Under the pieces are notes generated by a model. That model saw nothing but the letters and a program-made list of their open reading frames with translations, had not been told where the DNA came from and searched no databases. The position numbers were made by a program, and so were the translations under genes. Below are positions 34,300 through 47,765 of a DNA stretch of 64,000 nt, in pieces. The DNA is from Microvelia longipes. Its lineage: Eukaryota > Arthropoda > Insecta > Hemiptera > Veliidae. Position 1 is the first letter of the stretch. Each line of letters starts with the position of its first letter. The DNA lies in contig JACMZG010000008.1 in NCBI GenBank assembly GCA_018340805.1, positions 13,980,038 to 14,044,037 of the forward strand, read 5' to 3'.

Positions 34300-34735
34300 A
34301 GAGATTCTTTATATTTGAAGAATCAGTAATTCTTCAAGTGGTATCAAGAGGAGCAAATTCCAGGCAGATGGGACAATAAAACTTTTTTTATTGGACCTCC
34401 TGCTATACTTGGATCTCCTCATCCCAATCTGCTTGAATAAATCAAAACATCAAACGAATATTGAGAATATCCTTATAACCCTTTAAACGAACTCCCCTTC
34501 ATTTAAAGCCCCAGTTTTTATTATTTATTTATTAGTGAATTTATTTTAAAAAAAATTCACTATTATTAAATAATAAAATAATATATTAATTCATTAATAT
34601 ATTATATTATATTTCATTAATAAATAATAATTTAATCAATATATCAATAATATATTAATAAATTAATATATTATTAAATAATAAATTAATTCGCTAATTA
34701 TTAAAATAAAATAAATTTTTATTTTAATTATAACA

Positions 34736-35133
34736 AATTCTGGCGCGGAGGTGCGCAAGCCAGGTGAATTTTCTTTGAAATGCGCGCATTTCTGCGTATC
34801 AATCCAATTTTTACTTAATTTTTCGGTATATATTTAATAACTAAGCAGTATCACGACTTATTATTTAATTATTTGGATTTTTTCAAAGATAATGCGCATA
34901 TTTATTCCATACATTATACAATACACGGGATCATTATTTGTACTGATTTGGAGCTCAGTTTATAGTTTAGCGCATTTTCTTTAAAATATTCGAAAAAATA
35001 AATAACAAATTGTGATACTACTGCTCAGTTTATTAAATATACACAGAACAATGAAGCAAAATATGGATTAATAAGCAAGAAAGCGCGCATTTCAATAAAA
35101 TTTACCTGGCTTGCGGACCTCCGCGCCAGAATT
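34736..35133. mobile_element. MITE family 2, full copy (398 bp)
   Basis: The inverted ends read AATTCTGGCGCGGAGGT, GCAAGCCAGGT and AATGCGCGCAT. The centre is AT-rich with no ORF. Relatives are at 41606-41832, 47560-47765 and 30742-31320 (interrupted). Confidence 0.85.
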
Positions 35134-35650
35134 ATTTAGAAGTTATAAACTTAATTAACTTGAGTAGTAACTTAAGTAAGAAGCTTAAGTTAGTTAAGCT
35201 TAATTAACTTAAACTTAAGTTTAAGTATAAGTTAAAGTTTAAAAAATTCTGTAAATAAGACAATAAAAAATTGCGCCCGTACCAAGATTCAAACCTAAGA
35301 ACCCCAGCATTAAATTCAACACCCCAAAAACATAAAAAACGGCACCTTACTCGATATATGTTGTTTATCAACCGTATTTTAGGGTACCCGATACTTGACC
35401 ACAGATTTTTTTTGACTTTTTAGTGACTTAGGTGGTCGTATTGGCCGGATTAATTCGATTCAGTGCCCTAAAATACACAAACAAGAGCCTTTTTCCCGGT
35501 GAAAATAATAACATTAAATTTTAAAATTTTTTTGAAAGATTTGCTGACTTAGCACACCAGGTTAATAACGTCACATCAACCTGGTTTTGAATAGGGTTTG
35601 TGTTCTCCCCAAGATTGATTTTTTATACCAAGTTTGACTTAAAAATACTA

Positions 35651-35684
35651 ATCCGTAGACTCCGCTAGAAATACATACAGATTT

Positions 35685-35742
<58 letters not shown>

Positions 35743-35748
35743 TGTATA

Positions 35749-35794
<46 letters not shown>

Positions 35795-35858
35795 CACACG
35801 TAAATCTGTATGTATTTTCTAGCGTACATATGTAATGTGTATATATATATAATATATA

Positions 35859-35925
<67 letters not shown>
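35651..35925. repeat. (GT)n-(TA)n microsatellite inside an inverted repeat
   Basis: CTAGAAATACATACAGATTT then ACGTGTG leads into (GT)n and (TA)n. After the TA run the complement CACACGTAAATCTGTATGTA follows at about 35792-35825. A second long TA run spans about 35840-35922. Confidence 0.85.
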
Positions 35926-35928
<3 letters not shown>

Positions 35929-37835
35929 TACTTTCTGTAGTTAGGGTCCCCTAATACATTTGGGGTCCCAGGGGTCCCAGTCGCCCTCCCCCTGTTACAC
36001 GAGCCATCTCATTAGCAAATTCGTTCAAAGAAATTTCGCTAAAAGTAACTTCGAGGGCCCGAACGGGCCCAGATGGCCAAAGTTAGATAGTACATTACAG
36101 ACTAAAACAATCAGGAAACGATGCTTATGAGGTTCAACGAATGGGGGGGGGGTTATTCCGGAAATTATATATTATACCCTGTTAAGGTTTATTCGCATGG
36201 TAGCTCTAAGTGTGCTTTAAATGCAATACTTAGGGCTTCCTTTAAAAAATGTTTGTCTTTGATATCATTTGTAAGTAATTAGTTAATAACTAGTTACTGA
36301 TCTACTTTGTTAATGTCTTGTCTTTAAATTAAAGTGAAACGATTTTTGGTTGTTTCTGTGGTGTGTATAGTACAATTAAACAAAAGTAAGCAAGCCAATT
36401 TGTTAAATTTAGATTTTTTTTTATTTCTCCCTAATTGTATTTGGAAATGGTTTAATTTGGTCCATTAAAGCAAGAAGTATTACAAATTTTAGTTTGTAAA
36501 ATTAATGATGTTCTAATGATTGAGTGTTTACTAAAAAAGGTTCAGTGGAATTTGTGGGACCTCTTACTAAAAATAAGGTTTTTATTTCTGATCTAGTTGG
36601 CTAATCTGTCCTAGATCTAAAATTGGTGCTATAATCCTTTAAGGGTTTCCTGCTAGTATTACTTATAGGGCGGAAATAAAACAATATGAGATTAGACGCA
36701 TGGTATGGCCTAAAAAGGTAATTACTTAAATGCTTCGTTACTTAAAGTCTAACTTAAAACAATTGACAGATTAATTACCCATTTATTGATTTAAAGCTTA
36801 TTTCGAATGAAACCATTATTTACTTACAATTGTAATACAACACGAAAATACTATTAGGCCTTTTAATTTGCAAGTGATTTGAATCCTATAAGAGGAAAGA
36901 GGGATAGTGTGGCGGGCGCAGTCATACACCCACCCAGAGAAGGGAACGCGAGTATCGTTGTAGATACTAGAACCGTCAGTCAGACCGGCACACTCGTTCA
37001 TATCTTACTCTCCTTAAATAACAACCAAAAACAATACGTTCGTAATTTCCCTCGTTTTCGTTCGTCTTGTTATTTAAGAAATTTGCTCATCCTGCGACCC
37101 AAGAAAATATTATTTTAAAAAAAACGTTTAAAAAATACTTAAGCTATACGGACTTTGATTAACGTGCTCTTCTGTATATTAAACATTATAGTGTAATTTC
37201 AGTGCCTTGTACCCATCATTGTTTTGTACAAAACGTTTTTAGTCTATTCAAATTATTATATTAATTTGTAAAAAAATCCAGCTTATTTCACCAAAAAGTA
37301 ATACATTAAACCCTCACATACTACATATGTATACTCAATTGTTAAGACAACCGAGTTGGCATTTTCGACTATTTAGAACCATCTAATAAAGTATTTTATG
37401 ATCTATTTATTATTAACAAGTTTTAAAAATATTGCTCATTAGTTTATCGCGTTAATACTGCTAATATATTAACTAATCGATAAGATTTTGAAGAACTTCA
37501 AGTTAGTAGTAAATTGCCAAGGCAATCTTTCACATTCAAACTCTCATTAGAAGAATGCTAAATAAATGATGGTGCCTACATAAATACTTAAAACCTGTCC
37601 AAACTTAAGGTTTTCAATAACTGTTCTCTTATATTTATTTCTTCTTAATTAATTATTTATTAAATCTTAAATAATTGTTACAGAAAATTATAGAAAAATC
37701 TAATTAATTAATCATCCGATTATCGTTTTTCAGTGAGTGATTTTGTGATCGTGCATGTGTACTATTAGTTGCAAGAGGAACAGACTTAGACTTTTATTTA
37801 AAATTTATGAAAAAGTGATAAAATGTAAGGACAAT
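35926..37835 (+). other. gene-poor stretch, possible promoter or leader of the 37.8-kb exon
   Basis: No repeat or ORF was recognised. A GC-richer patch at about 36895-37000, with a TCAGTCAGACC initiator-like word, could be an upstream exon or promoter of the plus-strand gene. This is position-based guesswork. Confidence 0.25.
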
Positions 37836-37906
37836 ATGTGTCGAAGAAAGAAGCCTGCTGCTCGCCGAAGCTGCTCAACGCAGAACTCTCTCACCGAATT
37901 ATTAGG
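37836..37906 (+). CDS. putative first coding exon of an unrecognised gene
   Basis: The ATG at 37836 opens 23 codons beginning MCRRKKPAARRSCSTQNSLT and continuing ELL, then GG before a consensus donor GTGAGT at 37907 (phase 2). The stretch is richer in GC and CpG than its surroundings, and the peptide is basic and Ser/Thr-rich. Upstream, a TTTTTCAG acceptor near 37732 suggests this is an internal exon carrying the end of a 5' UTR. I do not recognise the protein. No following exon with compatible phase could be assigned with confidence in the remaining 26 kb, so the next intron is long, or the call is wrong. Confidence 0.42.
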
Positions 37907-38631
37907 GTGAGTTATTATTATTTTTCTAATCAATTTAGATAAGATTTGCTAAGCAAATTCTTTGTATATATTTATGGTACTTTTGCTGCTCTAATTTACT
38001 GCTCTATGACAACGATTTGCGAACTTTTCCCTCAACTTTGTTATTAAGGATTCTTTTTCAAATTGATCGATTAATTTCATGTTTCCTTTAACTACCTTTA
38101 TTTATTAACTATAATTTACTTTATCTACCATTGATACGTAATATTGACATTATGTGTCTCACACATGATCTGACAATGCGTCATTACATCGTTGTAGAAA
38201 AATACTTCTTACTTTGGTACGATTTGATACCGGCGAAATCTAAAGGCAGTTTATAATTTAATGACTTATTGTTATTTATAATTTTTAAAACCTCAAATTC
38301 TTAGATAAAGTACGATTTTTAACATGCAAGTAAAAAGTCTCTGCATTGCTAGTGAGATATTACAACCCTCATTTCGCTCAAATTCACACTCGCATGAAAC
38401 ATTCTGTTTGCTCACTATTTGCTTAATGTATTATTTCGGTGTCGCATATCGCTAAAACGTTTAAATATTACAAAACGTGAGTTTGTAACTGTAATTAATA
38501 AAAACTAGAGTACCTAAATCATAATCATAGAGATATTATTACTAGAGAGATTATTACATTTTTCCGTTTCAGTTAAATTTTGAAACATAAAAGTAAATTG
38601 ATCACCTTTGATAATTAATATAATTATAAAC

Positions 38632-39407
38632 AGTCCAAATCGGGTGCAGGGTACATCAGAACTTTTTCTCATCACATCGAATTCACTATACGCTCATCCT
38701 CCCTACTTCGGACTCGCTTTGCTCGTCCTCAAAATATACAGGGCGTTAAATTTATCCTGGACTAGCTTCGCTCGTCGTCAGCTCTCTGATGATGAAGTTT
38801 CTGTAAAATTCATAATTTTCATTCCTAGCGGTCACCCACCCAGGCAATGACCACGCTTGATGCTTCTTATCTTTCATGATCTAACAAAAATTACGGATAT
38901 ACTTTTAGTATTGAAACGAAACTTGGTGTTCTCATTTATTACGTAAAGGTATACATTTGTACCAAATTTCAACTTAATTGGATTATTTTCCAATTCTTTC
39001 CAATTTTTTAAAAAACGCTCTCAATCTTTTCATAACAATTGAACTGATGATAAAATGAAACTTGGCACATATGTATGTCTTTTACACAGCCACATGTGTG
39101 CCAAATCTCAAATTGATCCCATTATTTTTCCGTTTTATAATCTTTGTTTTTTTCCTGATATATTAATGCGGATTAATTACGTCATAAAAAATATTTAGAC
39201 TATAGACTGAATTTCGCTTTAGCATAAATATACTGGGAGCTACGATGACAGATACACACACCCAGACAGACAACTTTTGAGATTACTACTCAGGAGGTCT
39301 TAAAAAGACCAGAAGTGGATGATTCAGTGATCATTCCCGGTTTCGGATTTTTTGCAAACACAATACTTTTCCTATATACCTACGGTATAAATTAGGAAAA
39401 GTAAAAA
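38632..39407 (+). repeat. repeat family A, copy 2 (near full length)
   Basis: It is collinear with 14343-15110. It includes CGGACTCGCTTTGCTCGTCC near the start and GGTATAAATTAGGAAAAGTA at the end. Non-coding. Confidence 0.75.
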
Positions 39408-40805
39408 GTAGCGATAATACTTGTATCATAGAACGTTTCAAAACAAAACATAACACAGTGAGCGAATAGCTGACAATGATTCATGTGTTATAACCTTAAC
39501 GTTCTCTGAGCTCCTGAGAGCCTCAAAATACGTTTCAAGCCACTCAAGGTATTGAGATAGGGTATGCCCTCGCTATATATCTCTATGATCATATAGGATT
39601 ATATAGGGTTTCTAAAATAACCTTCCACGAATATTATTCTGAAAAAGTCATTCAACAGGAAGTATTACTTTTGGGTCGAACTAAATTAAAAGCTAACTTT
39701 TGAAAAACGTAGTTAGACTTCCCAAAAATACTACTTTCTTATATTTTATACTATTTTAAATTAACAAGCGGAGTTGAGACAACAAAGCGGAAGTATATCC
39801 TTATAACATAAATACACAAATGAGACGAGAAGCTTCGGTCTCCTACACCTCCAAATAAAAATCTAAGTTATCTAGAAGAATCAAAACTGTCACCATAGTG
39901 AGTTAGTACGAAAGGTGGAAGTATAAATTAAACTTTTTAATAGGTCTTAATAATTTTACTTAATTTTTAAGCAGTCGGGCCTTGACGGTGATCTATTTGA
40001 CCAGCTGACAGCTGATTTTAGCTAGAAAGAGTTTTCCCAAGATCGACTAGATTCCTGTATATTGTATAATGTTATCTTTTGCAAATAATCTCGCAGACTC
40101 TTCACTATTTCCATTGTCTGCTTCATCCTGCCAGATCTGTTGGCAAAATCTCTGCATTTCACTCGAGTTTTCCTTTCTATTAAATCCTTATTATTGCTAA
40201 TTACTAGAAATGTAACAAATTCTATCAACTTGATACCATGGTCTACATATTTTCTTATCTATGCTTATTCCATACGTAGAATAAGTTTAATTGCATTTTA
40301 TTAAGATAATAAATAGCGCTAAATACAAATTCCAGTTTATAGCAAAATATCCCCATTTATGAATAAGGCCGAACCGCTAAAAGTGGGGATAAAATTTGCT
40401 TCACCTTAAAGAACTTCGATTCTAAGTAAAATATAACAAATTTTTGGCGGCACTTCTTTCCTAATTTTACGTCTGCTTAATTTAAGACCAGTTTAAACTT
40501 TGTATTTCTTTAAATAAGAGCTAAGTTCGAGAAATGGGATACAATTCTTTCTCGATCTTATTTACCTGCATAGCAATTTACTAATACAGTACTTATAAAG
40601 GTGAGACAGGGCTTAAATTGTGCAGGATTAGAAATGAATTGCCGTCTTAAATGTTTAATATTTACTTAGAACCAGAGATCTTTCAATTTAAGTTCATTTT
40701 CCCCAACTCTTAGGCTATTAAAATTAGGCTATTTAAGTAATGAGGATCAATATTGGTTAAAAAAGGTAAGCTTAGAAAATACGGATTCGGAGTTCCTCAA
40801 GTCGT

Positions 40806-40898
40806 TTCCTCACCTTATCGAATAGGTGAGGAAATGTCCCCGGAAACTCTCCCTAATTCCATAGGGTGAGAATGAGCGAAGCTTACGCTTATTCTCAC
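40806..40898. repeat. two adjacent short hairpins
   Basis: TTTCCTCACCT and AGGTGAGGAAA flank a short loop (40806-40835). About 30 bases on, GTGAGAATGAGCG and CGCTTATTCTCAC form a second hairpin (about 40865-40898). Confidence 0.6.
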
Positions 40899-41032
40899 AA
40901 TTTCGACCTCCCATCGCTCGTCTGATTAGAACGCAATACACCGCGTTTAATAAATTTGTAAACAATTTTGCTGAATTTTATATAATTATACTGAAATTAA
41001 AATATCAGTAAGCAAAATACAAAATATGGTGT

Positions 41033-41395
41033 AAGGGGTATCTCGAAACTTTCGCTTTCCATGTCAGTTTTGCTGCGCTCATCTTCACCACCTCGGACTT
41101 GCTTATTTAGAATTTGAAAATCACCCAATTTATATTGCGGGACATCTTCGGATACGCTTCACTTGTCCTTAGTAAGTAAAATCATCCGTTTTATTCCCAG
41201 CGGTCGCCAATCCAGGTACTGATTTTGCTTAAAGCTGCTTATTATTATTTGTCCGACATAAATCGTAGATATAGAAATGTGGACATAAAAATATTTTATG
41301 AAAATCACAACTAGACCTAAAAATTGCTATATGTACTTATCTTTAGTATGCATACATCATTTCCATATCTTTAGTTCAAATGAAGAAAAGTAAAA
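41033..41395 (+). repeat. repeat family A, internally deleted copy
   Basis: The start (GGGGTATCTCGAAACTTTCG), the CAGCGGTCGCC block and the end (AATGAAGAAAAGTAAAAG) are present; the middle 400 bases or so are missing. Confidence 0.6.
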
Positions 41396-41605
41396 GTTCT
41401 CTTCCCTAGACGATTTTTAGTGCCCTGGAATCCTAAATAAATTTATATACACAATTATTTTGTTCGGTATTTAAATAAATTCTATTTTTAATTCTTATAG
41501 GGAAAGAAAGTAACTTCTAGACTACCTATACTAAAAGAGTAATAGCACAATTGTTAATACTTCACCAGCTTGTTTCAGGAAAAAGGAATCATTTAAAGAT
41601 AAAAT

Positions 41606-41832
41606 AATTTTGGCACACAGATTTGCACGCAGGGCGAATTTCCTTTGAATGCGTGCTTATGTGCGTAACAATCCATTTCATGTTTTCGTTTCTGGTTTAT
41701 GCTTTATGACTTAAGCAGTTGTATTAGGACTTGTTACTCAATTTTTCTGTAATTTTCAAAGGAAATGCTCATATTTATCGTATGCGTTATACAAAGAAAT
41801 TCGCCCAGCATACGGACCTCCGTGCCAGAATT
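41606..41832. mobile_element. MITE family 2, shorter copy
   Basis: The ends TTGGCACACAGATTTGCACG and CGGACCTCCGTGCCAGAATT are diverged inverted repeats. The GGGCGAATTTCCTTTG and TTTCAAAGGAAATGC blocks are shared with 47560-47765. Confidence 0.7.
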
Positions 41833-41989
41833 CGTATACTGAATTTTAAAATTTTAATTATTTAATAAATTAAATTAAGAGTTCATCTTTCCATTAAAAA
41901 TTCGGTATATAAAAATTTGAAACTGACAGACTTTTGGTTGTAATAAATACATTTTTGCAATATTAATAATTTATATTGCAGCTTCTATG

Positions 41990-42300
41990 TAGATGCGTCT
42001 ATTGGTATAGACTGGTATTTGGTATTTCTATTATTAAAATAGTAAAATAAAGAACAGAACTTGAACTTGAAGAAGGTCACTTATTATAGTTGCCGATCAG
42101 CGGCCTGCACCTCAAGCGCTACGCAGCTTTGGCGCTCAGGGCCTCTGCGCGGTCCCCGCGCTTCCTTGTGGCTTATCGCCAACATGTTTATAGTCCTATA
42201 TAAGTTTATCATATTACTAGTTTATATAAGTGGCATACTGCCACGATATAAGTGAATTTTCAATTGTATTTGTCAAAAAACGTGATTTGTTTACATAATG
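41990..42300 (-). repeat. repeat family E, with a GC-rich segment
   Basis: Read on the minus strand it contains TGTAAACAAATCACG, ATTGAAAATTC and GTGGCAGTATGCCACTTATA, shared with 48470-48660 and 59744-59890 on the plus strand. A GC-rich patch (about 42090-42180) stands out sharply from its surroundings. Confidence 0.5.
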
Positions 42301-43451
42301 TAACATATGTCAATCTATAAAATCGGAACTGATTAAGTTTAACTTCATTCATGTGTTATTAAAATTATTTTTTTGAAGTTTTATCATTTTTTTTGAGTCA
42401 TTATTGTTGGTTAATGATTTCGTAAACAATAAGGTTGGAGAGATTAACAAGGTCGTTTTATTAATTAGTTGATGACTTGATTAATTAGTTCCCCCAAAAA
42501 AATTCACCTGCTCCCGCTCCTCTCCTCAATCAACCCAATCTCATAAGTTCATTTTTATTTGAAAATTCGCTAAAAACGTTTAATGGCTCTAGATGTAAGC
42601 ATGAGTAAAACGATCATTTTATTTGTCTGCACGAGTGTAGTAGAGTTCAGTTATTTTGAGCATGATTTTCTTGAGAATAAAATATGACTGTTAACGCGTT
42701 TAACCGCTTGTGGTCTAAGAGTACAATACATATTTCCTACAACTGTAAAGCTAATTAATATAGGCGAGCAATGCACTGATATATCGTGTTGCGCCTGCGG
42801 TCGCTATTAAGGCTGTTATTATTTCTCTGCTTTACTTTCGCTTATTTTAAATGGCAAAATTAATGAGGAATATTTCGATTCCTTGCAATACTTTCTATCG
42901 ATAGTAAAATATAAGAAGTACGTTAAAGGTCAGACTTAAGCCAAAAAATTAAGCTCCTTATCAAAATATTTACTATAAAACATAAATAAGGTGAAAAAGT
43001 GAAAAATGATAAATCATGATTTTATTTTGCAAAGAACTTTTGAAAAGTTATATTTTTATCATCTTATTGATTTATTTTACTTTCGCTGGTGTCGGAATTG
43101 AAGAAGAAAGTTAAGGTTGTTTGGGTTTAAGTGATAGTTTGATTCTAAAATATCTGAAAACGATATTAAGGGATCACCAATTTTGTAAGGCAAATAACAA
43201 GTATTCCAATTTTTATAACTTGTAACTTTAACTTATAGTGAATAAAACATTTATCACTAACTCGAAGAAAGAGAAACAAGCTTAGGTAAGTTTCATACTA
43301 TGTTGTCCATTCTTGAGGCGCTTCTTAAGAACCTGCCAAAGAGTTATTAATTATATTAAACAAAAAGTTGTTGCACTATATTTTGGCACTTTATATTTTT
43401 TCTTAAAAGGGGGAGGGACACACTGATCAAGAACATATGTATGTATATTGT

Positions 43452-43456
<5 letters not shown>

Positions 43457-43536
<80 letters not shown>
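43457..43536. repeat. TA microsatellite
   Basis: About 80 bases of nearly pure TA. Similar tracts occur at 6695-6733, 50370-50445, 56295-56380 and 59315-59400. Confidence 0.9.
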
Positions 43537-43539
<3 letters not shown>

Positions 43540-44817
43540 GTTCGGAAAAGTTCCGAGGTATCCCGTACCCGATTTTTTTGAAGTGCAGCTCGTCTATTTT
43601 TAAAGATTTGAACTTACGATTGTTATTAATGGGTTTAAAAAATATGAGACCTTTAAAATTATTAATTCTTCAACCATATGGATTTTCTTATTAAAATCAC
43701 TAGCTTTAAAAATTAATTTATAAATAACAAACTAAATTTATAAGAAATATTGTTATTTACCTGATCAGAAATAACATTATTTTATTTTAAAATGTTTAAT
43801 GAATAATCAATGAGACCTTTATAAATAAATTCTGCTCTTACTTTCGTAATCTTGAAGTCAGGATTGTAATAATGGTTTATTACTATCCTGGCAAGATTAC
43901 TATATACACAATGAAATGTCGTAGTGTGCAGTTTTAGTAATAATTGTATAATAATACTACAGTTTATAGCAAAAGCCTCAAGTGAAACTTTACACACTCA
44001 ATTTTTTTAATATCAATTAAAAATACAAAATATTAACGTTTATTTAAGTAATTAGAGATTAATAAATAATTAAACAAGAAAAACCTCGTCTCCATAAACT
44101 CACAGATTATTACCAGGATAACAAAGTGTTTGAAATTTCACTCGTAATTCTTCCGAGTGATACAATTACAAAAAAAACTCAATGAATTGACGGTTGTAAA
44201 GTCATGAGAAAATGCGAGTGTTATGTGAAGCAAGTATTATGTGTGTTTACACAATAATTTCGATGGGAAGTTAAGTTGCTTTGGCGAGCGAGGGAATTTT
44301 GTACGCTATAGTTTTCTTTGACCTTGGTCTGGGTTAATTCCATAAAAGTAAAAGTACAGGTCAAGAGTCTTCTATTCACTCCAAAAACACGAAAAGGTCC
44401 AGCTTCCCGAGAAGGATATTTCACACTTGATTATGATTATCCATAATGACACCTCCTATACATTTACTTGAGGAAATAAAATTAAAGCTAATACCAACAG
44501 ATAGGAAGTAATTTTTCTTCTGTTCGGTTTAAGAATAGAAATTTCCCCTATTGATTAGTTTGTAATGGTTTTGATTGTTATGTCGGTGATTTATCAGTAT
44601 TATTTATTTTGTGTGAAATCAGCGAAATAAAAACTTTATTGTTCATCTTGATAAAAAATAATACATCTTTTAGTGTAAAGAATTAAGTATCAAGTTTTAG
44701 AATAAAAAAATTGTTAAAAGTTAAAATTAATAGAGAAATCTATTAATGGGATTACATATGGGCTAGAATTATCGCTACTAATAATATTATTATATTAGTA
44801 ATACAAATTTTATCAAA

Positions 44818-45925
44818 AAAGGTATCTCGGTACTTATCATCACAAATGCGGACTTGCTCGTTCGCCTTCGGAATGTCACGATTACCTAAAGCTTAAAGGT
44901 GTGTAACATTAGATATTTTAGGTTCCGCTGCCTGTTTAGGCTTCTTTGCTATGAACCTAATACTAGAAAGCTGAAGTCTTGCTATATCCACGCTGTGCTC
45001 GACCTCAGAATAAAATAGTTATCCAAAATCTAGGAAGTTATGACTTCGGACTCGCTTCGCTTTTCCTCAGATTCCCATGATTACTCAAACCTTAAGACGG
45101 TATTACTTCGGTCTCGCTACGATTCGGTAAACAAATTTGTATGCTGTGATTATTTGAATTTGAATATTTTCACTGAATTCAATTCAATTCCATTGATCAT
45201 ACTTAGTAGTTTTTATTAATTGTAATTCTTCATAAATTTACAATTGATTATATTGTTTTTAATTATAGTGCAATTTACAATTGCAAAATATTTCATTATT
45301 GTAAAAGTATAATACGTTTTTTTGCTATAAAACATATTTTTAACAGATGTAAACTATTTTTTCAAATAATTTTTAAGTATTGCACCAATAAATATACATT
45401 TTCGTATATTTTTATCAAGGTAGAAATTAGGTAGCTTTTTTTTATTTTTTTTTTATATTTTATGAGTTTTACGCTATCTGACGATATGTCTGACGTGAAA
45501 AAGATTAGAAGTTATATGACGCCAAACTTTAAAAATTCAGAAGTAAATATTTTTAAAATTATTATATATTAAAATTAAATTTTATTGATCGATTAAACAT
45601 CTTTAGATGTTTATTTATGTAAAATTTCAACTCGATCGGTTAACTTTCTGATTTTAAAGATGACTATGTAAGATAGGTCGTCGTGGTCTGTTACATTTTA
45701 TTTTTCGGGCATTACAACTAAACTTTAAGTTTAATTTTTGTACAAAGTTTTATTCTATAATACAGTGGGACTATGCGTGACACACAGACAGACAGAATGA
45801 TAAAACCACTCAGAACGTTATAAAAATGCCTGTATCAAATGATTATTATGATACCTTAGTTTCGGATTTTTACAGGGGAATACAAAATTTTTATATGAAC
45901 CTATGGTAGAAGGTGAAGAAAATTA
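44818..45925 (+). repeat. repeat family A, degraded copy
   Basis: Family landmarks are GGTATCTCGGTACTT at the start, repeated CGGACTCGCTTCGC-like words, ACACAGACAGACAG and TAGTTTCGGATTTTTACAG near the end. AT-rich sequence (about 45130-45560) separates the parts. Confidence 0.5.
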
Positions 45926-46316
45926 TTAAGAATGACACACGTGAGTTATGTTTTAAACATTAAACTAAGAAAAAGAGAAAAGGAGATTAATATATGCATG
46001 AAAAATTATTAATTTAATTTCTGTTTGATTTTATTTCTGCCGAATGGTCTTATTTATAAAGCAACCAGTGGAGGAGTGTACTAGATAAATAACACTATAT
46101 TCTAAAAAATGTTAGGGTGTAGGGTATTAGAATAACCTATAAAACCTTTTTTTTTTATTTTTAGGCCGAATACAATACTTTTATTTATTCTTAGGTATAG
46201 ATTAGGCGAGAATATAGACAGAAATATTCTGTTATATTGCAACGTTTAGGTTATATTACCCGAATAGATTTCCAATTACGGATATCTTATGCCCTTTTGA
46301 GAGACTACCATGAGTT

Positions 46317-46812
46317 ATTCACAATTCAAAGCAAAACCTTTAGATTGGTAACCCTGAGGTACTGCCATAAGGTATTCGCGATTCAAAGAGATATTTGTAA
46401 GGTAGGCAATACCAAAGGCTGATAAAAAAAAAATGAATCATAGGGTTACCATGGGATCCGATCGAAATTATTAATTTATTTCTTTATTTTTTTACCTAAT
46501 TTGTGATAAATGTCTTAAAATATAATAGAATGATCATCGGTACTATAAAAAAGGTCAATATTTCGTCAATTAATACTTCGCTATTTAATTACTTCGCTAT
46601 TTAATTACTTCGCTATTTAAAGAAAATCCTTTAGGTTAGTAATACTGATGAGCCGCCATAAGGGATTCGCAACTCAAACCAGAGCCTTCAGGTTAGTAAC
46701 TCTGAGGAACTGCCGTAAGGTATTCACAACTAAAAGCAAAGCCTTCAGGTTGGTAACACTGGGAACTGGCATAAGGTATTCACAACTCAAAGTAAAGCCT
46801 TTAAGTTAGTAA
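46317..46812 (+). repeat. interrupted minisatellite, about 60-bp unit
   Basis: The unit AAAGCCTTCAGGTTAGTAAC, then ACTGAGGAACTGCC, ATAAGGTATTC and CACAACTCAAAG recurs about five times. One copy is at 46334-46395; the rest are at 46623-46812, after an insert of about 220 bases. A separate 17-bp triple (CTTCGCTATTTAATTA) lies at 46577-46620. Confidence 0.75.
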
Positions 46813-47559
46813 CATAAGCAATGACCTTAAAACGAAATGATAATCATGGGGACCCCAAGATTTTTTACGCTTTTATAAAAAAGGCATCCTTAATTATTAG
46901 TACTTATATTTTACCATTAAATTTTTTAAATAAATTCATTAAAGAGTTCAAAATGAGATTCTTCTTTCCACAAGAGTATAGGAGGCTTAATAGCATCGCC
47001 TTTTTGTAATCAATGTTATCAACAAACAGAGCTGCGCTCTAGCCAAGTTTGATTTGTAAATAATTTTAAGACTAATGACTTCAGAATTTTTGAATTTTCG
47101 AGTTCAACTTTAAACTGACACTCAATGACTACTGTGTCTAATATATAAGTAGTTTTTTCTCGCGTGAGTCGCGTGATACGTAACATTAAAAACATTTGGT
47201 TTCACCCAAAAAAAAAACATTTCTGTTTTTCTCAACCACAAAAAAACTTCCAAAAGTCCAATCAGTTACAGTGAATTCAGTTTTTTGAAAAACAAATGTT
47301 TATTTGATTTGAAGAAAGTTGATTATCATTAGATATCTATTATTAAATGAGAATCTAACCAGATAGAGTAAGCCAGTGAGACACGACTTGAATGTCCGGT
47401 GGCTAGTTACTGTCATACTTCCGACTTTAAATCTGCGGTTATTTCACAATCATGTAAACAAACTTGTTCTCTAGAGGCGTTTGCAGAAATCATCAATCAC
47501 CTACCCTTTCTATAATACTGAATTTTTTTGTAGGATTTCAATTGAACTACATAAAAATT

Positions 47560-47765
47560 TTATGCGTGGTGGTCCGCATGTCGGGCGAATTTCCTTTGGA
47601 ATGCGTGCTTCCGTGCTTAACAATTCATTTCTTGCCATAAGGAGCCATCAGGTTGCGGTTTAAGCTTTATAACTTGAGCAGTTACTCGTAACTCATCAAG
47701 CACTACTCCTAACTCATTTTTTCTGTATTTTTCAAAGGAAATGCGCTGTTTATACAAATGATACA
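47560..47765. mobile_element. MITE family 2, partial copy
   Basis: GTGGTCCGCATGTCGGGCGA, TTTCCTTTGGAATGCGTGCT and TTTCAAAGGAAATGCGC match the other family-2 copies. The right end is truncated. Confidence 0.65.

Noticed and set aside
35270..35330. tRNA-like word (GATTCAAACC in reverse-strand context)
   Set aside because: No A box or cloverleaf could be drawn; it is probably chance or a very old remnant.
39040..39065. CTGATGATAAAATGAAAC in repeat family A, resembling a hammerhead core
   Set aside because: Only six bases separate the two core parts, too few for stem II. The same place in other family A copies does not keep the motif.
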